Positions 17,650 through 25,967 of a stretch of DNA of 64,000 nucleotides are shown piece after piece. Each line of letters starts with the position of its first letter. Position 1 is the first letter of the stretch. Source of the DNA: an uncultured Rhizobiaceae group bacterium (GTDB lineage Bacteria > Pseudomonadota > Alphaproteobacteria > Rhizobiales > Rhizobiaceae); NCBI GenBank assembly GCA_937958815.1, contig CALGMR010000014.1, positions 16,889-80,888 of the forward strand, written 5' to 3'. Below the pieces are notes generated by a model. It did no database searches and was not told the origin of the DNA. It saw only the letters and a program-made list of their open reading frames with translations. Both the position numbers and the translations under genes were made by a program.

Positions 17650-19122
17650 ATGCGGAGTTTTACTCTGAGCGCCGCCGATGATTTTGAAGGTTGGCGAGAT
17701 GCCGCACGAACTGCTTTTCAAGAGGGTCTATCCCCAGAACATGTCTTATTTCATGTTGAGGGAGACCAAAGATCTTTGCTCGATGGGCTAGACCAACACA
17801 AAGCCAACAACACCAAAAGCTCATCAGATGTTCACAGTAAAAAACTGGTCGCGACAACTGATTTTGTTGCGCTTGCAAAATGTGTGGTTTGCCATTCGCA
17901 TGAAGAACGGTTTTCACTTCTGTATCGAATGTTGTGTCGACTGCAAAAAGACAAGAGGCTTTTGAGCAAAATGGTGGACGCTGATGTCCATCGTGCAAAT
18001 GTCTTTGCAAAAGAAATCCGACGCGACATGCACAAAATGAAAGCGTTTGTGCGTTTTCGCGAAACTGGAATATCTGCTGACGAAACCGAACAATTTGTCG
18101 CTTGGTTTGAACCCACACACCATATCGTAAAGGCAACTGCGCCATTTTTTATGCGGCGGTTTGCAGGAATGCACTGGTCTATTTTGACGCCCAAGGGCTG
18201 CGCTCATTGGAACGGGAAGCAACTGAGTTTCTCTGCAGCAGTTGCAAAATCAATGGCACCGAAAGAAGACGCGCTGGAGGATTATTGGCGCTCATACTAC
18301 GCATCTATATTCAATCCAGCGCGATTGAAAGTCAGCTCGATGACCTCCGAAATGCCGAAGAAATACTGGAAGAACCTGCCAGAGGCTGCGCTCATTCCAG
18401 AACTCGTTCAAAAGGCACAGGTGCGCGAACAGTTGATGTTGGACAGTGAGCCCACCGTGCCAATTGAGGCCATGATGGCACATCGCCAAAAACCAGCCGA
18501 ACGCCCCAAAGCCAGCCGCATACGCTTTGAAACATTGGACGAGTTGAACAAAGACCTAAGCGGCTGTCGGATGTGCCCTTTGTGGAAACCAGCAACTCAA
18601 ACGGTATGCGGAGAAGGGTCGCCCAACAGCAGTCTTATGCTCGTGGGGGAGCAACCGGGCGACCAAGAAGACCTGCGCGGCCTTCCATTTGTGGGGCCAG
18701 CCGGACAATTGCTCCACGATATGTTGACTGAAACGGAAGTGGCCGATGCCTACATCACGAATGCTGTGAAGCATTTTAAGTTTGAACCTCGCGGAAAGCG
18801 CAGAATACATAAATCACCAAGTGCTGGTGAAATTGATCACTGCCGTTTCTGGTTGAAAGCCGAGATCGAACTGGTGGCACCAAAAGTGATTGTTGCGCTT
18901 GGTGCAAGTGCCATTCGCGGCATCACTGGCAAGCGGGGCTTGGTGTCGGAATTAAGAGGAAAACCGATCGAGTTGGACAAGAAAGTCCGTCTTGTCGTTA
19001 CGCGCCATCCATCATCAATTCTGAGAGCGAAAACGGCAGAAGAGAAACATTTAGCGCATCAGGAATTGTTGTCCGACCTTCGATTGGCAAAGTCTCTCGT
19101 CGACGCACTGCCACCGGAATGA
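17650..19122 (+). CDS. udgX: DUF4130 domain fused to UdgX-family uracil-DNA-binding protein
   Basis: A 490-residue fusion. Residues 1-~270 are the DUF4130 domain (FARETG-like region VRFRETGISADETEQF, WFEPTHHIV, FFMRRFAGMHWSILTP). Residues ~295-490 are a family-4-like uracil-DNA glycosylase with a cysteine pattern CRMCPLW, motif GEQPGDQEDLRGLPFVGPAG and motif VTRHPSSILR. The loop GKRRIHKSPSAGE contains KRRIH, whose His makes UdgX bond covalently to uracil-DNA in mycobacteria. It is therefore expected to be a suicide uracil-binding enzyme. It forms an operon with the radical SAM gene. Confidence 0.92.
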   Translation: MRSFTLSAADDFEGWRDAARTAFQEGLSPEHVLFHVEGDQRSLLDGLDQHKANNTKSSSDVHSKKLVATTDFVALAKCVVCHSHEERFSLLYRMLCRLQKDKRLLSKMVDADVHRANVFAKEIRRDMHKMKAFVRFRETGISADETEQFVAWFEPTHHIVKATAPFFMRRFAGMHWSILTPKGCAHWNGKQLSFSAAVAKSMAPKEDALEDYWRSYYASIFNPARLKVSSMTSEMPKKYWKNLPEAALIPELVQKAQVREQLMLDSEPTVPIEAMMAHRQKPAERPKASRIRFETLDELNKDLSGCRMCPLWKPATQTVCGEGSPNSSLMLVGEQPGDQEDLRGLPFVGPAGQLLHDMLTETEVADAYITNAVKHFKFEPRGKRRIHKSPSAGEIDHCRFWLKAEIELVAPKVIVALGASAIRGITGKRGLVSELRGKPIELDKKVRLVVTRHPSSILRAKTAEEKHLAHQELLSDLRLAKSLVDALPPE

Positions 19123-19167
19123 GTATGTGCAGCTGATCTTTGAACGCGAACTTGTTTTCTCTGGTGT

Positions 19168-19192
19168 GGAACCATCTGGCCGCTATCACGTT
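19168..19192 (+). promoter_or_regulatory. Candidate EcfG promoter for micropeptide 1
   Basis: GGAAC (19168-19172), 16-base spacer, CGTT (19189-19192): an exact match to the GSR pattern. It lies 30 bases before the micropeptide start. Confidence 0.75.
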
Positions 19193-19221
19193 AATCCCAC
19201 ATAATTCAAAGGAGAAATAAT

Positions 19222-19296
19222 ATGAGAAATATTTTTTACATCATTGGTGTCATCGTGGTCGTGGCCGCTGTTCTGCGTTTTGCTGGAATTATGTAA
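19222..19296 (+). CDS. 24-residue single-helix membrane micropeptide 1
   Basis: An ATG preceded by AAAGGAGA opens 24 codons with a charged N-terminus (MRN), a continuous hydrophobic stretch beginning FYIIGVIVVV, and FAGIM before the stop. It is the same length as the frame at 34239-34165 and shares F-Y-I-I-G-V, the V-V run and G-I near the end. It has its own exact EcfG-type promoter and a terminator at 19323, so it is a complete monocistronic unit. Function unknown; a membrane-inserted stress peptide is the simplest idea. Confidence 0.8.
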   Translation: MRNIFYIIGVIVVVAAVLRFAGIM

Positions 19297-19322
19297 AACA
19301 AAAATGCAAATTTAAATGATTT

Positions 19323-19360
19323 TGCCCGTCGAGTTTTAAACTTGGTGGGCATTTTTGTTT
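19323..19360 (+). terminator. Rho-independent terminator of micropeptide 1
   Basis: An imperfect stem with TGCCC (19323-19327) pairing GGGCA (19347-19351), further pairing inside, and a following T run. It lies 27 bases after the micropeptide stop. Confidence 0.75.
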
Positions 19361-19389
19361 TCCACTCTCTCAATTTTTAAGAGGCGACC

Positions 19390-19881
19390 ATGCTCAATAA
19401 ATTGCGCAACTTTTCAGCGACTATCGTTTTATCTTCCCTTTTCACCGTTTCTGCGTTCGCCGAGCAAGTGGGAGAGATTGACGTAGATTGGATTGGCAAT
19501 GACATCATTATCGACGCAATTGTTGACCCCAAGGTTCAGGGCGTGACATGCCACATTGCCTATTTTGAACGTGGTTTGATTGATCGGTTGCAAAAAGGCA
19601 ATTGGTTTGAAGATCCCTCAAACTCATCGATCTCCTGTCGGCAGACGGGACCAATAAAAATTGGTGATATTGAATTGGACGAAGAGGGAGAACAGGTTTT
19701 CAAAGAACGCCGCTCGATCATCCTCAAATCTCTGCGTGTGAAGCGTGTTTTTGATGCAAAAAACCAGACACTCATCTACTTGGCCCATTCTGAACGGGTA
19801 CAAAACGGTTCAGCAAAAACATCAATTTCCACTGTCCCCCTATATCCAGGCACATTGGATACACTTAGGGTTGCAAATTAG
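19390..19881 (+). CDS. creA: CreA family periplasmic protein
   Basis: A 163-residue CreA-type protein. The signal peptide ends SAFA before EQVGEIDVDW, and the family sequence follows: DIIIDAIVDPKVQGVTCHIAYFERG, SISCRQTGPI, and LYPGTLDTLR at the C-terminus. CreA proteins are exported proteins of unknown function; in E. coli the gene lies beside creBCD, but that context is absent here. The ATG follows GAGGCG. Confidence 0.93.
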   Translation: MLNKLRNFSATIVLSSLFTVSAFAEQVGEIDVDWIGNDIIIDAIVDPKVQGVTCHIAYFERGLIDRLQKGNWFEDPSNSSISCRQTGPIKIGDIELDEEGEQVFKERRSIILKSLRVKRVFDAKNQTLIYLAHSERVQNGSAKTSISTVPLYPGTLDTLRVAN

Positions 19882-19934
19882 AATGCTCTTGCAAGTATAA
19901 ATCTAGAACTTCCCACGCAAGTCGTACCCTCAGA

Positions 19935-21083
19935 TCAACTCTTTAAAACAGCTTCGGCCTGCACCGCTGCAGGGTCTTGCGTGTCATCACCTGACAAGAA
20001 CTCTGCAAGTCCAGCAAAACCCTCAATATGGTCACACAAGACTTTCATGATGATCAGCAAGGGCACTGCAATCAGCACGCCAGCGGCGCCCCAAATAAAC
20101 CCCCAAAACCCCAACGACACGAGAATGATTACAGTGTTGAGGGAAAATCGTCGCCCTAAAATCGTGGGTGTCAGAAATTGACCCTCGAAGAACGTGATAA
20201 GCAGATAAACCAAAGGAACAATCGCAGCTTCGCTCAATGTTGGGTAGGTTATGATCGCCACGCTTGCCGATATCAAAACACCCATCAATGCTCCCACATA
20301 GGGAAGAAAGTTTAAAAGGCCTGCCATGACGCCCCATAAAAGAGGGTTAGGCATTCCAAGCAACCAAAATGATCCACCAACCAGAACACCAATCACTATG
20401 TTGATGCTGCTGACGGTCAGAAGATATTGGGAGACATCGTGTTCAATGGCGCTGATCACCCGAAGAGCTTTCTTTTTATCGCTCAACTTGGGCAGAACAC
20501 GTAGGGTTTTCCGATAGAACATATCGCGTGACACGAGGAGGAAAAAGCTCAAAACCAAAGTAAGAATGACCGAAGCAGCAATCGCGGCAAAATCATTGGC
20601 GGCACGCGCGATTAAACCGCCTGGATGCACCATCACTTGATTGGACGATCTGTTGGCTCCACCATTGGCGATCCTCTCAACCTCTTTCGTTGCTTCACTG
20701 AACGTTGCCATGGGAGTTTGTATTGCACTCAATTTGGCATTCAGTTTTTTCCCGATAGATGGGGCTTCGGACACCAACTCTGAAAACGGTTCTGCCAAAG
20801 TGACAAAACCCAACCCAACGGCGCTCGCGAATGAGAAAATGAGCAAGCCGGATGAAACCGCTGATGGCAGCAAAAAGCGTTGTCCAAGCTTGATGATTGG
20901 GCTGAACGTAAGGGCAATCACAATCGCCATCACGATCGGCAGAAAAAAAGTGCGGCCATAATATAAAACAATGCATACCGCTATCACCGCTAACGTTTTG
21001 ATTGCCAGTCGTGTGCTTCCGGCCAATCGAATGTCGATTGGACCTTGGCCGAGTTCTTCAAATGTAGCTTTTTCTTGTTTCAT
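19935..21083 (-). CDS. AI-2E family transporter (PerM-like)
   Basis: A 382-residue membrane protein of the AI-2E/UPF0118 family, with paired N-terminal helices after FFLPIVMAIVIAL, a central periplasmic region rich in polar residues (~110-165) and further helices with LLNFLPYVGALMG and EGQFLTPTILGRRFSLN. Members export autoinducer-like or small solutes, or act as Na+/H+ antiporters. The ATG at 21083 (GTG at 21086 also in frame) has no Shine-Dalgarno. An exact EcfG-type site ends eight bases upstream, so the transcript may be leaderless. Confidence 0.92.
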   Translation of the reverse strand: MKQEKATFEELGQGPIDIRLAGSTRLAIKTLAVIAVCIVLYYGRTFFLPIVMAIVIALTFSPIIKLGQRFLLPSAVSSGLLIFSFASAVGLGFVTLAEPFSELVSEAPSIGKKLNAKLSAIQTPMATFSEATKEVERIANGGANRSSNQVMVHPGGLIARAANDFAAIAASVILTLVLSFFLLVSRDMFYRKTLRVLPKLSDKKKALRVISAIEHDVSQYLLTVSSINIVIGVLVGGSFWLLGMPNPLLWGVMAGLLNFLPYVGALMGVLISASVAIITYPTLSEAAIVPLVYLLITFFEGQFLTPTILGRRFSLNTVIILVSLGFWGFIWGAAGVLIAVPLLIIMKVLCDHIEGFAGLAEFLSGDDTQDPAAVQAEAVLKS

Positions 21084-21090
21084 CACCGGT

Positions 21091-21115
21091 AACGCCTACT
21101 CATCTCGATGGTTCC
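21091..21115 (-). promoter_or_regulatory. Candidate EcfG promoter for the AI-2E-family transporter
   Basis: Minus-strand GGAAC (21115-21111), 16-base spacer, CGTT (21094-21091): an exact match. The -10 element is only seven bases upstream of the ATG, so transcription would begin at or next to the start codon. Confidence 0.7.
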
Positions 21116-21274
21116 AAGATTCTTGGGTGCCGGGCAATTTGCACTTGTGCGCGATCACTAAGCATCCGAAGCTGAGTTCGAAAAATTCTTGCAGAAAACA
21201 AGATGTTGTATTTTGCCTTATGAGCAACATGGCGTAGGGTAAAGCCCTGAACACGTCGATACAGGACTTCATGA

Positions 21275-21847
21275 GTGCATCCATTCAGATCACAGATCCG
21301 CAGCAAAACGCATTTCCATCATCAGCGGGTGGACGATCTGTATAGCCAGTTAAATCTGGCTGAACGTGATGATTATACCCATTTCCTGACAAGTCATTTC
21401 ATCGCTTTTGATGCGTTGAACGACAGTCATTGGAGTGACTTGGTTTTGGAAACATTCATAGCGGAAAACCGCGATCTTTTAAGGTCAGACTTAGTCAAAC
21501 TTGATGTCGATATGGAAAATATCCCAAAGGTAACGTTTGGATCCAATGACTGCACAATGGGCGTTGAATATGTCCTGTCTGGTGCGCATTTTGGCAAGCA
21601 GATACTGGTTGGCCGCTGGTCTGTCTCTGATGATGACATCACTCTTTCCGCAGGAGCATATTTGCAGTCAAATCTTGGCCGCGATCTCTGGAAACGGTTT
21701 ACGCAGCACTTAGATACCATCTCGCTGCGCGATCACGAAAAAGATGTCATTTTTAATAGTGCATGCTCCGCATTCGATCTATTCTCTGACAGCTACCACA
21801 AGGCGGAGTTTTCTATTGGCCGAAGCCAAGTCCAACAAGCAATCTGA
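21275..21847 (+). CDS. bphO: Biliverdin-producing heme oxygenase
   Basis: A 190-residue bacterial heme oxygenase homologue. The N-terminal IRSKTHFHHQRVDDLYSQL holds the expected proximal His, and the distal-helix region appears as YVLSGAHFGKQILVGRW with a G-rich bend. It opens heme to biliverdin IX-alpha, the chromophore of the bacteriophytochrome encoded next. Its 3' end overlaps the proposed phytochrome start by 32 bases, so the two are translationally linked. The exact start is uncertain. Confidence 0.85.
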   Translation: MHPFRSQIRSKTHFHHQRVDDLYSQLNLAERDDYTHFLTSHFIAFDALNDSHWSDLVLETFIAENRDLLRSDLVKLDVDMENIPKVTFGSNDCTMGVEYVLSGAHFGKQILVGRWSVSDDDITLSAGAYLQSNLGRDLWKRFTQHLDTISLRDHEKDVIFNSACSAFDLFSDSYHKAEFSIGRSQVQQAI

Positions 21848-24371
21848 GGTTGTTGACGTCACAAATTGTGACCGTGAACAGATTCACATACCAGGCCGCG
21901 TTCAAAGTTTCGGTTGTTTGATTGCAGTCACGTCAGACTGGATTTTCAGTCATGCGTCAAACAATGTCTCGCAAATGTTGGGTTTGGAACTCCAAACTTT
22001 GCAAGGGTTGCCTTTGCATGAAGTGATCAGCGGAGACGCGATTCATGATATCCGATCTCGCCTCCAAATCCTGACAGGGCCAGACTCAGTAGAGCGAATT
22101 TTTGGGTTGAATGTTGGCACTGACGATCAACGCTTTGATGTGGCAGTTCACAAATCTGGACGCAGCATTGTCATGGAGTTTGAACCTGCCAGCAGCGAAC
22201 AGAGAAAAGATTTTGTAAGCTATGTTCGACCGATGATTGATCGGGTTGACAAGGCCGACACCGTCGAAAAATTGAGCAGCATGGCTGCCAGACAGATCAA
22301 GGCAATCACCGGACTTGATCGTGTGATGGTGTATCGATTTGCTGCCGATGGCACGGGAGAGGTGATAGCCGAAGCACGCAACAACGATCTAGAGCCTTTT
22401 CTGGGATTGCGATATCCTGCGTCGGACATTCCAAAGCAGGCGCGTGCGCTTTACGAACGGAACCTTTTGAGAATTATTGCCGATGTCGATGATGAAGGCA
22501 TCGTTGTTGAGCCCACTCTTGATCCCGATGGCAATCCTCTGGATTTGAGCATGAGCACGACACGTGCTGTTTCTCCAATCCATCTTGAGTACCTTAAAAA
22601 TATGGGTGTTGGCGCGTCCATGTCCATCTCCATATTAAGACGCGGAAAGCTTTGGGGCATGTTTGCATGCCATCATGGAAGCGCTCTTGTGGTCTCATAC
22701 GAGATGCGAACTGCACTTGAATTATTCGCTCAACTCTATTCTTACATTCTTGATCAAATGGAGACTGATCGCGAGCAAGAGATCGCAGTGCAATCCAAAA
22801 TTCTTCATGATCAAGTGATGTCTCAGCTGGCTGAAGGCAGTACGATTTCTGAAAACTTTGACGAAGTCGTCAATGCTGTGAAAGATGTGATCCCATTTGA
22901 TGGTGTCGTTGGATGGCTCGATGGGGAATTCCGGTCAGTGGGCCAGGTGCCAAGCAAAGAAGAGTTTGCGGCTTTGCTGCCGTTTTTGAACACCACTGCA
23001 GCGGGGCAGGTGTACTCAACAAATTGTTTGGCAAAACATTATCCGAAAGCTGAAGATTTCAGTTCACGTGCGGCGGGCCTTCTTGCACTACCTGTATCTC
23101 GCACACCACGCGATTATATTGTCTTGTTTCGTCAAGAAGTGGCCAAGTCGGTTCAATGGGCGGGCAATCCCACCAAACCGGTTCAAGTTGGTCCCAATGG
23201 TGTTCGTTTGACACCTCGCAAGAGTTTTGCAGCTTGGCAAGAAGTGGTTCGCAACCATTGTCAGGATTGGACACCGTCTCAAATGCAAACGGCTGAAGCC
23301 TTGCGTATGACTTTGCTGGAAGTCGTTCTTAGAATGAGCGACGCCAACCTGAAAGAACGGGCTCGCGCTCAAGAGCACCAAGAATTGCTCATTGCTGAAC
23401 TCAATCACAGAGTTCGCAATATTTTGAATTTGATCAAAGGGTTGATCAGTCAAAGTGGCGAAAGCGCAAAAGATGTAGCCAGCTACACCAAAGTTATTGG
23501 TGGACGAGTTCACGCTCTTGCGAGAGCCCATGATCAAATCACCAAAGAAAATTGGACGCCGGCGTCTTTTGTCGAATTGATCGCCACCGAGGCAGATGCC
23601 TATTTCCAAAAGAAGTCTGAACGCCTCATCATTGAGGGCACAGATGCCTTTATCACGCCTGCGGCTTTCACCACAATCTCGTTGGTCGTGCACGAGTTGA
23701 TGACAAATTCAATGAAGTACGGGGCGCTTTGCGACAGCAAAGGGTCTATCACAATCAATATAAAAGAAGACCCTGATGGCGCACTTCGTTTTATCTGGCA
23801 AGAGTCTGGTGGGCCGCCTGTGCAAGCACCTAAGCGGCGCGGTTTTGGATCAACGGTTATTGAGCGCTCAATTCCATTTGAACTGCAAGGACAGGCAAAC
23901 ATCCAGTTTCAACTCACTGGTCTGCGCGCAGAGTTTGTTGTTCCCGCAGAATATGTGGCTTCGTTTTCGCCCCAAGGTGAAATTGAAAAACCAAAATCGG
24001 AGAGTGCAAAGAGTATGAATTTGGACCTCGATTCTGCATTAATTGTCGAAGACAATATGATCATCGCTCTCGATGCAGAGCTGATATTAGAGGATCTTGG
24101 CGTAAAAGCTGTGACTGTATGCTCATCAGTCCCACAGGCTTTAGAATGTCTCAAAAAGGAAGAAATCAATCTTGCACTGCTGGATGTCAATTTGGGCAAC
24201 GAAACCAGTGAAAAGATCGCAGACATCTTAATTGAGAAAAACATCCCGTTTGCATTTGCCACTGGTTATGGGGAAACAAAGGAATTATCAAAGCGCTATC
24301 CGAACGTTCCTGTGGTGCAAAAACCATTCGATGTCACCTCTGTATCCGAGGCTTTATCAAAGCTGTTTTGA
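21816..24371 (+). CDS. bphP: Bacteriophytochrome: PAS-GAF-PHY, HWE/HisKA_2 kinase and C-terminal receiver
   Basis: A red/far-red sensor kinase of 851 residues from the TTG at 21816, which has GGAG eight bases upstream and places the biliverdin-binding Cys at residue 18 (VTNCDREQIHIPGRVQSFG). The GAF domain carries YPASDIPKQAR, and the PHY tongue PRKSF. The kinase has H-box AELNHRVRNILNLI (His531), N-box HELMTNSMKYGAL and G-box GFGSTVIERS. A receiver domain follows (IVEDN; phospho-Asp790 in LLDVNLG; VQKPF). Upstream in-frame starts would lengthen it into the heme oxygenase. Output genes are not known; the stress island makes a GSR input possible. Confidence 0.95.
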   Translation: MAEAKSNKQSEVVDVTNCDREQIHIPGRVQSFGCLIAVTSDWIFSHASNNVSQMLGLELQTLQGLPLHEVISGDAIHDIRSRLQILTGPDSVERIFGLNVGTDDQRFDVAVHKSGRSIVMEFEPASSEQRKDFVSYVRPMIDRVDKADTVEKLSSMAARQIKAITGLDRVMVYRFAADGTGEVIAEARNNDLEPFLGLRYPASDIPKQARALYERNLLRIIADVDDEGIVVEPTLDPDGNPLDLSMSTTRAVSPIHLEYLKNMGVGASMSISILRRGKLWGMFACHHGSALVVSYEMRTALELFAQLYSYILDQMETDREQEIAVQSKILHDQVMSQLAEGSTISENFDEVVNAVKDVIPFDGVVGWLDGEFRSVGQVPSKEEFAALLPFLNTTAAGQVYSTNCLAKHYPKAEDFSSRAAGLLALPVSRTPRDYIVLFRQEVAKSVQWAGNPTKPVQVGPNGVRLTPRKSFAAWQEVVRNHCQDWTPSQMQTAEALRMTLLEVVLRMSDANLKERARAQEHQELLIAELNHRVRNILNLIKGLISQSGESAKDVASYTKVIGGRVHALARAHDQITKENWTPASFVELIATEADAYFQKKSERLIIEGTDAFITPAAFTTISLVVHELMTNSMKYGALCDSKGSITINIKEDPDGALRFIWQESGGPPVQAPKRRGFGSTVIERSIPFELQGQANIQFQLTGLRAEFVVPAEYVASFSPQGEIEKPKSESAKSMNLDLDSALIVEDNMIIALDAELILEDLGVKAVTVCSSVPQALECLKKEEINLALLDVNLGNETSEKIADILIEKNIPFAFATGYGETKELSKRYPNVPVVQKPFDVTSVSEALSKLF

Positions 24372-24381
24372 TTGACTGTTA

Positions 24382-24406
24382 GGAACGTTTTAGCAGGAGC
24401 TGCGTT
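24382..24406 (+). promoter_or_regulatory. Candidate EcfG promoter for the single-domain response regulator
   Basis: GGAAC (24382-24386), 16-base spacer, CGTT (24403-24406): an exact match. It lies 51 bases before the ATG at 24457, just after the phytochrome stop. Confidence 0.72.
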
Positions 24407-24456
24407 GTTGTGTGGAACACCGTTCAATTTGAACAGTGTAGAGCGAAAGCAAACAC

Positions 24457-24804
24457 ATGGCTCATAACACTAAAATTCTAATTGTCGAGGACGACCCGTT
24501 CTTCGCAATGGATCTTGAAGACGGCTTCGAGTTTGCTGGCTATGAAGTGGTTGGGCCTGCAGCTGATGTTGATACAGCTCTTCAACTTATCGAAGATCAC
24601 GCACCCGATATGGCATCACTGGACTACAATTTGGGCGACCAAACCAGCGTTCCAATCGCAAAGCGCTTGGCTGATTTAAAAGTTCCATTTTTGTATGTCA
24701 CCGGAAAACCTTCTGAGTTGTTGCATGCGCAAGGTGCGCCCAAAGCAAAAATCGTGGCAAAGCCAACTCAGCCTGAAACTGTGCTGAAAGCATTGCAGAA
24801 TTAG
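24457..24804 (+). CDS. Single-domain response regulator
   Basis: A 115-residue stand-alone receiver. It has the acidic pair in IVEDDPFFAMDLE, the phospho-acceptor Asp56 in MASLDYNLGD, T in YVTGKP and the conserved Lys in IVAKPTQP. There is no output domain, so it may act as a phosphate sink or phosphorelay partner for HWE kinases; its sequence resembles the receiver fused to the phytochrome. With its own EcfG-type promoter it could give feedback in the stress response, as SdrG-like regulators do in Sphingomonas. That role is inference. Confidence 0.93.
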   Translation: MAHNTKILIVEDDPFFAMDLEDGFEFAGYEVVGPAADVDTALQLIEDHAPDMASLDYNLGDQTSVPIAKRLADLKVPFLYVTGKPSELLHAQGAPKAKIVAKPTQPETVLKALQN

Positions 24805-24873
24805 CTCGACCATTGTGACAATGCACTTCACCCCTGCTAGGAATGTCGAAATAGAATTTGTCGAGTGAATTCC

Positions 24874-25887
24874 ATGAGTGATGTTTCCAGTTCTGATCAG
24901 CAAGACCCAAACGTTGATGGTTTACTGTTTGCTTGCAAGCTGAATGGTCACGGCGGAGCAGAGACCATTGCCTGGGATCGATTGGCTGAAGCTATCGATG
25001 CATCCGAACCTGTGTGGGTTCATCTGGACCAAAATTCTCCGACAGTCAGAAATTGGATTATGGAGCAGAGTGGAATTGCTCCTGCCCTTATCGCGGCTTT
25101 TCTGGCCGATGAGACAAGACCTCGTGTGACGCGCAGCAGAAATGAAACGGTCGTAATTTTAAGGGGAATAAACACAAATCCGGAAGCCGATCTTGAGGAT
25201 ATGGTAGCAATTCGCATTTGGTGTGATGGCCAGCGGATAATCAGTCTGCGGCACCGCAGATTGATGACCCCGCGTGACATCCTTCAGCAATTGCAGGAAT
25301 TTGAGAACGGGCCATCCACAATTCCGGAATTGTTCGAACGCCTGATCGCACGTTTAACTGAACGAATGGCTGGTACAATCGCTGCACTGGATGAGAGACT
25401 GGATCAACTGGAAGAAGACATTGAAGATTTGCAGGCGTCGGAAGCCAGAAAGCAACTTTCAAAATTGCGCAAAGAAGCAGTTGGTTTAAGACGTTATATT
25501 GCGCCGCAACGCGAAGCTTTGCATGATCTCAACACGGATTTTCCAAAATGGTTGTCAGACAACACCCGTATAGGATTGCGTGAAACAACAGACCGCCTGC
25601 TTCGCTATGTTGAAGAGTTGGATGCAGCGCGCGAACGCAGTCTGGTCATTAAAGATGACATCGCAAACCAAATGGCTGAATCCACCAATCGTACCCTCTA
25701 TGTCTTATCCATTGTCTCGGCCATATTTCTTCCGTTGGGATTTTTAACAGGGCTCTTCGGCATTAATATTGGCGGAATGCCAGGCGTAGAAAACCAATAT
25801 GCATTTTGGATCGCGTGTATCGTAATGGTGGTTATTGCAGCAGCAGAGCTTTGGATTTTCAAAAAGCTTGGTTGGTTGTCAAAGTAG
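24874..25887 (+). CDS. zntB: Zinc transporter ZntB (CorA family)
   Basis: A 337-residue CorA-superfamily protein. A large cytoplasmic N-terminal domain (VWVHLDQNSPTVRNWI; coiled region DERLDQLEEDIEDLQ) ends in two transmembrane helices, with the pore signature GIN in GLFGINIGGMPG rather than GMN. This pattern is typical of ZntB, which carries Zn2+ across the inner membrane. The ATG at 24874 is preferred over a GTG three codons earlier. It runs with the stress genes but has no clear stress promoter of its own. Confidence 0.93.
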   Translation: MSDVSSSDQQDPNVDGLLFACKLNGHGGAETIAWDRLAEAIDASEPVWVHLDQNSPTVRNWIMEQSGIAPALIAAFLADETRPRVTRSRNETVVILRGINTNPEADLEDMVAIRIWCDGQRIISLRHRRLMTPRDILQQLQEFENGPSTIPELFERLIARLTERMAGTIAALDERLDQLEEDIEDLQASEARKQLSKLRKEAVGLRRYIAPQREALHDLNTDFPKWLSDNTRIGLRETTDRLLRYVEELDAARERSLVIKDDIANQMAESTNRTLYVLSIVSAIFLPLGFLTGLFGINIGGMPGVENQYAFWIACIVMVVIAAAELWIFKKLGWLSK

Positions 25888-25913
25888 CGGCCTCAATCAA
25901 CCGCCATAATTTT

Positions 25914-25938
25914 GGAACTTTTTTCCTCGTTCCGTGTT
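25914..25938 (+). promoter_or_regulatory. Candidate EcfG promoter for the PNPOx-like stress protein
   Basis: GGAAC (25914-25918) and GTT (25936-25938) with a 17-base spacer, 29 bases upstream of the ATG at 25968. Confidence 0.65.
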
Positions 25939-25967
25939 GTTCAATCCAGCAACACAGGAGCGAAGTT

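Noticed and set aside
21270..21344. 24-codon frame (MSASIQITDPQQ...) overlapping the heme oxygenase start
   Set aside because: It is polar, has no relation to the membrane micropeptides, and overlaps the better supported heme oxygenase N-terminus.
25806..25967. Extended N-terminus for the PNPOx-like protein
   Set aside because: The extension runs through the zntB coding end and the GGAAC-N17-GTT site. The ATG at 25968 has a good ribosome site and fits the family.
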